This document shows positions 45,001-49,534 of a stretch of 49,534 bases of DNA, one piece after another. Position 1 is the stretch's first letter, and each line of letters starts with the position of its first letter. Source of the DNA: a bacterium (GTDB taxonomy: Bacteria > Verrucomicrobiota > Verrucomicrobiia > Limisphaerales > J093); the NCBI GenBank assembly GCA_021823625.1, contig JAKANS010000016.1, positions 1 to 49,534 of the forward strand, read 5' to 3'. A program made the position numbers and the translations under genes. The notes below the pieces were generated by a model. The model had not been told where the DNA came from, did no database searches, and worked only from the letters and a program-made list of their open reading frames with translations.

Positions 45001-45305
45001 CGGGCGACTGGGACGGTGACGGGATGTCTGACCGCGCCGAGTACCTCGCCGGCACCGATCCCACGAATGAAGGCTCGGCGTTGCGCGTGCTGACGCTGAG
45101 CGGTGTCGGTGGCGGCGGCGTGACCGTGATTTGGAGCGCGGTTCCAGGAAAGACCTACCGCGTGCAGTTCAAAGACGCGGTCAATGCGCCCGATTGGACC
45201 GATGTGCCGGGTGACGTTCTCGCCGCGAGCGAGTCTGCTTCCAAGCAGGACACCACGGCCGGCGCGAGCCTCCAGCGTTTCTACCGGGCGGTGCTGGTGC
45301 AGTAG
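42081..45305 (+). CDS. Secreted TolB/PD40-type beta-propeller protein
   Basis: 1074 residues. A signal peptide (about 1-28) is followed by about 16 repeats of some 55-60 residues of the form ISADGRFVAFASLASDL...DTNGxxDVFVRDL, as in TolB and WD40-like PD40 propellers, enough for two large propellers. Next is a calcium-binding thrombospondin-3-like stretch (DSDEDGLPDDWELTYF, DWDGDGMSDRAEYLAGTDP, about 955-1000). The end is the short C-terminal module shared with other secreted proteins here (PGKTYRVQFKDAVNAPDW, LQRFYRAVLVQ). It is presumably exported by the local type II system or to the surface; the ligand is unknown. A sigma-54 promoter lies directly upstream. Confidence 0.9.
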   Translation: MSTPNWISGTLAALALSTALLALGAITPAPQLLSKATVHSATANGDSTVAAMSANGRFVVLASSALDLTAAANPGNFAQLYLYDTTSGHLNLISATPAGAGGHGYSGAPSVADDGRWVVFESEAGDLAPGDTNGLKDVFLRDSVAGTTVRISATPATAAAGGGASGAPVMTPDGAWIAFESNASATNLVAGVTDGNRASDVFLYSVKTGTCRLVSQSYASPQTGTKASWGPVLSADGRRLAFFSLNTGLAADTPGTNSQPLLYLHDMAAGTNLWASRGATNHPIALTNTSRLVPWKATFSGDGRFLIYAYGPLVLRYDPASDTTLLVATNLAEAGLPFFGPSPIAANADGSVIAFQGTRSNVLAAAQAPDAVFVWREADQSVSRLEVPVADAAVVGQVGGPVVSADGRFVAYQAQLLAPVAGFPSPGVYVFRHDLVANAAAVVSASDATPGEGIPNLWHPVWSADLNRLGFSSDAPGLIAGDNNRALDAFLLTVDPLELRLLSPRDPAVVSVTAASPSWARPQCLSADGRYLVFTSAAEDLVPNDRNGVGDVFLQDLTTGSNSLVSVNLAGTASGNGGSHSPVISADGRFVAFASLASDLVDGDTNGLNDVFVRGLETSTTELASHVLSGTGSGSGSSLYPSISADGRLIAFESLATNLMSPDLVNPLRQEYLSPIRDVFVFDRIARTNQLVTLSNDSTGSLVLGGFSAVLAPDGRHVIFRDGTLIFYVRDLTSQTTAKVQEPPGTLFRLTGTESQPISISADSKWAAFAGTNATFNSVLVRSFEGDASLVLPARAGTPSLSADGQRVAYTFLSNPAAGRQVYVRDFANDTTNLVSVSLDGVTLGNGSSYQPVISGDGRYVVFKSVATNLVPHDTNRYGDIFVRDLTVGRTLLVSATAAGAFPNFGSLSPVIGPDGRTVVFMSWATDLAAGDLNRASDLFVLRLGSGPAADSDEDGLPDDWELTYFNSLIRDGAGDWDGDGMSDRAEYLAGTDPTNEGSALRVLTLSGVGGGGVTVIWSAVPGKTYRVQFKDAVNAPDWTDVPGDVLAASESASKQDTTAGASLQRFYRAVLVQ

Positions 45306-45398
45306 GCGGCGGCGGAGTTCACGTCTGCCGGCGTGGATCGGCTGGATCGCCGTGATGCGATGCAGTGGCGGAAACGAAGGTGGCACTCCACATTTACT

Positions 45399-46734
45399 TT
45401 ACTCATTTCCCGAGCGGCCGGTGCCCTGGCCCAGATACAACTGCCACTCCTGCTCGGCTGCCGCGGCTTCGCCCGCTTGCACCTGCCACTGTCGCAGCCA
45501 GTCGGCGCGCGCGCGATCGGCGTCCGCGCCTCTTTCCGCGACCCGTTGCCGGAACTCCTGGTCGGATTTCATCGCTCCACGCCAGGCCGCTTCGCTTGCG
45601 GCCTGCCCGGCCAGCACCCGGTTGGCGGCCCTGCGTTTCGCGGTATTCTTCATCGCGATGTAGGTGTTGAACTCCGATTTGTAGCCGCCGAATTCCGCCG
45701 CCTTCCCCTGTTGCGCGGCATTGCGAAACCAGGCCCAAAAGCCCTCCGCCGCCCGCCGGTAATTCTCCCGCAACTCCACTTGTTCAAGCCGGCTCCGCAG
45801 CTCGCCGAAAGGCACGAGCGCCTGCCGCTGGTGGTAAAACTTCAGCGCCAGCAACACGAGGCGGTCGGCCTCCGTGAGCGGGCCGGGGCCGTCTTGGGTT
45901 GTGCCCAAACCGGGCAGGCTCAGTGTGAGCGTGTTCTCGGCGATCACCGCGTTGGCCATCGCCACATCTTGCTCGGACAAACCACCGACATGCAGGCTCG
46001 TTGCCCTGGCTCCACCGGCGGGAGCCACGTTGGTCGCTGGCAGCGCCGGTGGCGGGTTCGTCGCGGGCACGAACTTGGGCGGATTGGCCAGAGCCTTCGC
46101 GAGCCAATCCGGCGTGGGCACCAGGCCGGGCAGCGCGTTGCCGGCGGCGGCAGGTGGTGACACCTCCGTCGCCGGGGAAGCGGGCGCGCGGCCCGGGACG
46201 TTTGTCCACGGTTGACTGGACGTGTTGGTCCAAACGTTGCGGTCTGGCGCGGCGCCGGCCTCGGCCACCCGCACGCTGGCGATGGACCCCGGCACCGGGG
46301 CATGGGCGTTCTGATTGCCACCCGCCTCCCGGCTGCGAGTGAAGACCAGCGAGGTGCCATCGGTCAGCGTCAGCCGCAATTGCTCCGGGCCGAGGAGGGT
46401 GTAAGGCAGGCGTTGCGCGCCGTCGGTGCCGGGAAGGAGTTCAATCGCTTCGGCGGTGGTCCGGTAAGGCCCCATGCCGGCTCGGGTGCGGCCGTCGGCT
46501 TGCTTCGAGAAGACGAACCAGCCATTCCGCCCGCAGGTCGAGCCGCGTCGCGCCGGTGGTGTCTTGGAAAACCCAGTTGCCGACGAGGTTGGACTGGCTT
46601 GATAGCGTTGGTTACGCCAACACCGCGAGGCTCATCGCGAACAGGGCGGCGCCCAGCATCCAGCGCACGGCGTGCCAGGTTGGACATCGACCCGGTGCAG
46701 TGGAAGCACGAGCGGGAAGAAGTGCGTTTTTCAT
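45399..46734 (-). pseudogene. Broken secreted-protein gene with a stop and a frameshift
   Basis: From the ATG at 46734 an export-like leader reads MKNALLPARA... to FAMSLAVLA, then hits a TAA stop (46614-46612) where the frame would continue PTLSSQSNLVGNWVFQD. A C-to-T change of CAA would explain it. That frame runs to TTGATRLDLRA near 46531, and the sense continues in another frame as NGWFVFSKQADGRTRAGMG; removing one G in 46526-46534 would join them. The rest is open to 45399: a beta-rich N-terminal domain, a Pro/Ala-rich linker and a helical C-terminus. The last 358 codons from an ATG at 46475 are intact. I recognise no family. Confidence 0.7.
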
Positions 46735-47653
46735 GGCAGGCATGGCAGCGGTGTCTGGTTGGGACCCCGCTCAAGTTGGGTGTTATCAAGGCTGGCGATC
46801 GACCAAGTCCCGACCCAGTTCAGGTTTATACCATCATGACCAATGGATGGGTCTCAGGTCAGATTTTGATGGGCCTACTTACAGGGCTGGTTTTGGTAGA
46901 ATAAGTTGACTCCGAAGAAGCAACCCGTCTTCGAAGCGTTGTACATGTATTGGGAGTGAGCATTGAATTCCGGGCTTCCTTGGTATGGCTCTGTCTTCTC
47001 GGGAATGAGCGCGGCTGCGCCCCCCAGGACAGCACCTGCTCCCGTCGCAGGGGGAGTAAGGCCGCCTCCGAACTTGCCCACGGTAGAGCCGGTCGAGTTG
47101 AACTGCTTATTGTTCTATGGCCATGTCAAAGTGAGCTTTTCTATTGGTTTGATGTTTCTTGGACCCAAGTCCTGTTTCACAGGTTTGCTTTGCGTAGCTG
47201 GAGCGCATTGGCGATGACAGACGCGGAAATTGAACGTGCGCACTGCGGCGTCACCGATGCGTTGGATCCAGGGCGACGTCAACTCAAACCGGTCTGCCCG
47301 CCGTTTCGAGAAGAATTAAAACACACGCTGGTCCCAAACGGTTCGCAATTCTCACAAGTCGTATCTCTGGTTGTGTATCGATCCACTCGCGCCGTCCTGG
47401 CCGTTCGTGGACGAATGCACCAGCGACAACCAACCGTACAATCCGCCAATCACTGCCAGATGGGCAGCAATGGCACCGCTTTTAGTTTGCTCGATTCTTC
47501 TCCTCATCGGTTCCTTCCGCTTGCTCCCCCACTCTCAGATAGTGGCCTCCAGAAAAAACTCTGGCGTTTCTCCCAACGCGGGCTTGCGCCGCTTTGGCGA
47601 ACATCCATCGCAAGGCGCCGCCGGACAAAAGTTCAGGTTCCAGGGGTTCGGCA
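46735..47653. other. Degenerate low-GC region with gene fragments
   Basis: About 900 bp with lower GC than the neighbours and no intact gene that I can support. It contains the minus-strand remnant listed separately at 46875-47114. On the plus strand a frame from 47371 encodes LCIDPLAPSWPFVDECTSDN then a hydrophobic helix (APLLVCSILLLIGSFRLL), possibly a piece of a small membrane protein, but its later part runs into the isomerase pseudogene on the other strand. The region appears to be decayed DNA near an insertion sequence. Confidence 0.5.
46875..47114 (-). pseudogene. 3' remnant of an unidentified gene
   Basis: A 79-codon open stretch that begins right after a stop codon and has no good start (only an internal GTG at 47081). 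Its translation looks protein-like: NNKQFNSTGSTVGKFGGG, a Gly/Ala-rich GAGAVLGGAAALIPE segment and a Cys-containing tail YNASKTGCFFGVNLFYQNQPCK. It looks like the C-terminal end of a larger protein whose 5' part is gone. I do not recognise the family. Confidence 0.4.
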
Positions 47654-48272
47654 TCAGCCCGCAAAAATGCGGCCCATCCGCTCGGACAAATCGCGCAAGC
47701 CCTCCAGGCTCTCTCCGCTTTCCTGCTCAGCGATGCCTCGGTCGCCCTCGTAGCCCGTTTCATCTAAGGCTTTCATGATGCCGGATCAATTGTTGTCGCC
47801 TTCGAGAAACTGGACGTTGAACCCGGCCCACTTTCCTTGCTTCATCGCCAAGTCGCGGCTGTATCCCTTGATGTGCAAACGCGAAATGCGTTCGCCCAGC
47901 GACGGGTTCCAATCCAGCGGGTCGCCATACCAGATAATGTTGCCGACATCGAAATGCCACGCAATCCAAGGGCTGCTGATCTTGTCGAGGTATCGAACGG
48001 CCCCCTTGTGGTCGGTGATAAAGTCGTTCCAGACGTTTTCGATGGTGATTTTGACGCCGAGTTCCTCGGCGAGGGGAATGGCCTTGCGGATTTGTTCGAT
48101 GGAACGGTCCCAGCACTGCGGGTAGGTGACGCCGGAGCGGGCTACGCCTGGGACAAGGAAGGCGGAAAGTCGCGCCGTAGGCTTTGGCGTCGCGCAGGGC
48201 TTGTTTGAGTCCATTGAGCCCCAATTGTTGCCGGTGCCCGGGAAGGTGTGCTCCTTGTTGCGGGTATATCAT
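47654..48272 (-). pseudogene. Sugar phosphate isomerase/epimerase, truncated and broken
   Basis: The TIM-barrel (AP endonuclease 2-like) family is recognisable: VPLAEELGVKI-type helix, ITIENVWNDF (metal Glu), WIAWHFDVGNI (Asp/His), LHIKGYSRD (His) and the final RGIAEQESGESLEGLRDLSERMGRIFAG. Three lesions are seen. A TGA at 47788-47786 follows GDNN where Trp (TGG) is expected, and the frame continues to a natural stop at 47656-47654. A frameshift near 48158-48168 separates LNGLKQALRDAKAYGATF from FLVPGVARSGVTYPQCW. The 5' third of the usual 270-280 residue protein is missing. The gene is no longer functional unless the errors are sequencing faults. Confidence 0.8.
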
Positions 48273-48533
48273 AGCATAGATTCTTGTTTATCTGTTGTGC
48301 TTTACAGCCCACTCCCTCATGGGCAGGCGATCCACCGGCTGACCATTCATCACAGAGTGCGACCATTCCAAGTGTTCATGTACAACCTGCTATATCTCGG
48401 TGTTTTCGTTGTGCGATTCATGACGGCACCAAGCGGTAGGTTGTTTAAAGTTCTTCAACACAGAGCGTGACCGGACCGCGCAGGCCGGAGGGAATGAGCC
48501 GGTCGTTGGGTTTCGAGGCCCATTTCGTATCGC
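48273..48533. other. AT-richer spacer before the insertion sequence
   Basis: About 260 bp between the isomerase remnant and the left inverted repeat. No supported gene. A minus-strand stretch of about 34 codons (ending EWAVKHNR, then a stop) is open but too short to assign. Base composition is visibly lower in GC than in the chromosomal genes to the left. Confidence 0.4.
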
Positions 48534-48559
48534 TAGAGCATTTACATTTATTATGTAGC
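48534..48559 (+). repeat. Left terminal inverted repeat of the IS630-family element
   Basis: 26 bp, TAGAGCATTTACATTTATTA followed by TGTAGC, matching the right end at 22 of 26 positions in inverted orientation. Confidence 0.85.
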
Positions 48560-49474
48560 GTATCCGGCGCTTAAAAAGAACCCCTGCCAGTCTTCGGGGG
48601 TCACGGAGGCGAAGGCGGCGCCCGCAGCCTGCAACAACTGGCGGGCCGTGCGGGGCTCACGGCTTTTCAACGCCGGCTTCACCTTGCTCCCCATCGGCTC
48701 AATCGGGTTGAAGTCCGGCGAATAGGGCGGCAGATACTCCAACCGCGCCCTCATGGCCTCGAGGGCCTCCCGCCCCCCCGCCACCTTGTGCGTGGCCAGA
48801 TTGTCCATGACCACCACGTCGTCGGGTTGCAGGCAAGGCGCCAGTCCTTGCTTCACCCAGGCCAGAAACAGTTCGCCGTCCATCGCGCTGCCAAACAACC
48901 ACGGGGCTTGGGGACCCTTGCGCCGCACGGCGGCAATCATCGTGGTCGTCCGATAATGCCCGTGCGGCACCGCCCAGGCCAGCCGCTGGCCGATCGGACT
49001 GCGCCCGTAGCGGCGGGTCATCTGCGTGTGGGCCCCGCTTTCCTCCACGAACACCAGCCGGGCGGCGCACACGCCCGCCCGCCGTTGCGGCCATTGCTTG
49101 CTTTGCTCCGCCACGTCGGGCCACGACGGCTCGGCGGCGGGCAGCGTTTTTTTTACAGCTCCCCCCAGCCGGGTGAGCCCCAGGTCCATGGTGGAGGTGG
49201 GCCGTTCCAACCGCGCCCCCAGTTCGGCCAGCGTGGCATCCGGCCGCCGGTCCCGCAGCCGGAGCCGGCGCTCCTTGCGGGATTGGGTCAGGTGGGTCTT
49301 GCGGCCGCAGCGGTGGGTTTGGGGCTCCAGCGTGCCGCGCTCCTTGAAGCGTTGCCGCCCGCGGCGCACGGCCGCAACACAATAGCCGAAGCTGGCGGCG
49401 ATCTCGACCGTGCCCTGGCCTTGGTCGTAGAGCTTGAGAATGCGCTCCCGCACCGGAACCGGAATGGCTTTCAT
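48551..49474 (-). CDS. IS630-family transposase
   Basis: 307 residues from the ATG at 49474 (a GTG at 49489 is also in frame). The N-terminal helix-turn-helix (VRERILKLYDQGQGTVEIAASFGYCVAAVRRGRQRF) and the linker with a second HTH are typical. The DDE core is present as VFVEESGAHTQM, VVVMDNLATHK (Asp224) and LPPYSPDFNPIEP (Glu259). The first catalytic Asp, normally in F(I/L)DE, is replaced by Glu144, so activity is doubtful. A run of eight A (minus strand, 49154-49147) within GAVKKT could cause slippage, but the frame is continuous. The gene fills almost the whole element. Confidence 0.9.
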   Translation of the reverse strand: MKAIPVPVRERILKLYDQGQGTVEIAASFGYCVAAVRRGRQRFKERGTLEPQTHRCGRKTHLTQSRKERRLRLRDRRPDATLAELGARLERPTSTMDLGLTRLGGAVKKTLPAAEPSWPDVAEQSKQWPQRRAGVCAARLVFVEESGAHTQMTRRYGRSPIGQRLAWAVPHGHYRTTTMIAAVRRKGPQAPWLFGSAMDGELFLAWVKQGLAPCLQPDDVVVMDNLATHKVAGGREALEAMRARLEYLPPYSPDFNPIEPMGSKVKPALKSREPRTARQLLQAAGAAFASVTPEDWQGFFLSAGYAT

Positions 49475-49508
49475 GCCGCACCCGACCACGTCATCCGAGT
49501 AACGGCAA

Positions 49509-49534
49509 GCTACATTATTAATGGAAATGATCTA
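49509..49534 (-). repeat. Right terminal inverted repeat of the IS630-family element
   Basis: Read on the minus strand it begins TAGATCATTTCCATTAATAA then TGTAGC and pairs with the left end at 22 of 26 positions. It ends at the final base of the window. Confidence 0.85.

Larger units (their letters stand above)
48534..49534 (-). mobile_element. IS630-family insertion sequence (about 1.0 kb)
   Basis: Terminal inverted repeats flank the transposase gene: left 48534-48559 (TAGAGCATTTACATTTATTA...) and right 49534-49509 read on the minus strand (TAGATCATTTCCATTAATAA...), 22 of 26 bases matching. Both ends begin with TA, the target dinucleotide duplicated by IS630/Tc1/mariner elements. The right repeat ends exactly at the last base of the window. 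The transposase stop codon lies inside the left repeat. Confidence 0.88.

Noticed and set aside
46950-47753. Open frame of 267 codons on the plus strand
   Set aside because: Translation is patchy with no fold, and it overlaps the end of the isomerase remnant on the other strand.
48297-48366. Minus-strand short frame resembling the start of a uroporphyrinogen-decarboxylase-like protein (NGQPVDRLP)
   Set aside because: Only about 34 codons, with stops on both sides; similarity is too slight to claim.

Overview
The window reads as a high-GC chromosomal segment of a Gram-negative bacterium of the Planctomycetes-Verrucomicrobia superphylum, most likely a verrucomicrobium. This is inferred from gene content: a complete type II secretion/pseudopilin operon, an H-X9-DG prepilin-like protein, CRTAC1/ASPIC and PQQ-like propeller proteins, several Gfo/Idh/MocA oxidoreductases, and very large Ig-rich secreted proteins that share a short C-terminal module. 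No 16S gene or other phylogenetic marker is present to confirm it.

Left part (1-4.0 kb): a tRNA-Lys(UUU) gene, ftsK, and a secreted-protein gene broken by a one-base shift in a G run. Bases 1-119 show no recognisable gene.

4.2-20.7 kb: one long minus-strand operon, read from about 20.64 kb down to 4.245 kb. The order is small secreted protein, gspE, F, G, H, I, J, K, L-like, M-like, C-like, GspD N-domains, GspD secretin domain, histidine kinase, NtrC-type sigma-54 activator. Most junctions overlap, often by ATGA. The outer-membrane secretin is divided between two adjacent genes, each with its own signal peptide, and the break falls inside one N-domain. A match to a sigma-54 -24/-12 promoter lies upstream of the first gene, and the likely activator is the last gene, so the locus looks self-regulating. 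No prepilin peptidase gene is in the window.

20.8-27.1 kb: chromosomal housekeeping-type genes: a YihY-family membrane protein, a sialidase-like BNR protein, a secreted cyclophilin, an inositol-monophosphatase-like enzyme, a YgjP-type metallopeptidase and a HAD phosphatase/mutase.

27.5-37.3 kb: a 2167-residue secreted protein with nine Ig-like and three PPC-like modules, then two Gfo/Idh/MocA genes with a VapBC-like toxin-antitoxin pair between them.

37.3-45.3 kb: a minus-strand run (H-X9-DG prepilin-like gene, PQQ-like propeller, CRTAC1/ASPIC propeller, Tll0287-like haem protein) diverges from a 1074-residue PD40-type propeller gene. The 144-bp intergenic region holds an inverted repeat whose two arms are each a good sigma-54 promoter, one firing each way, about 26-28 nt before each start codon. 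With the NtrC-type activator and secretion operon nearby, this suggests a sigma-54-controlled secretion and surface-protein programme.

45.4-49.5 kb: a decaying region with two multiply mutated pseudogenes, gene remnants, lower-GC spacer and an IS630-family element whose right inverted repeat ends exactly at the last base of the window, so this is probably an assembly break.
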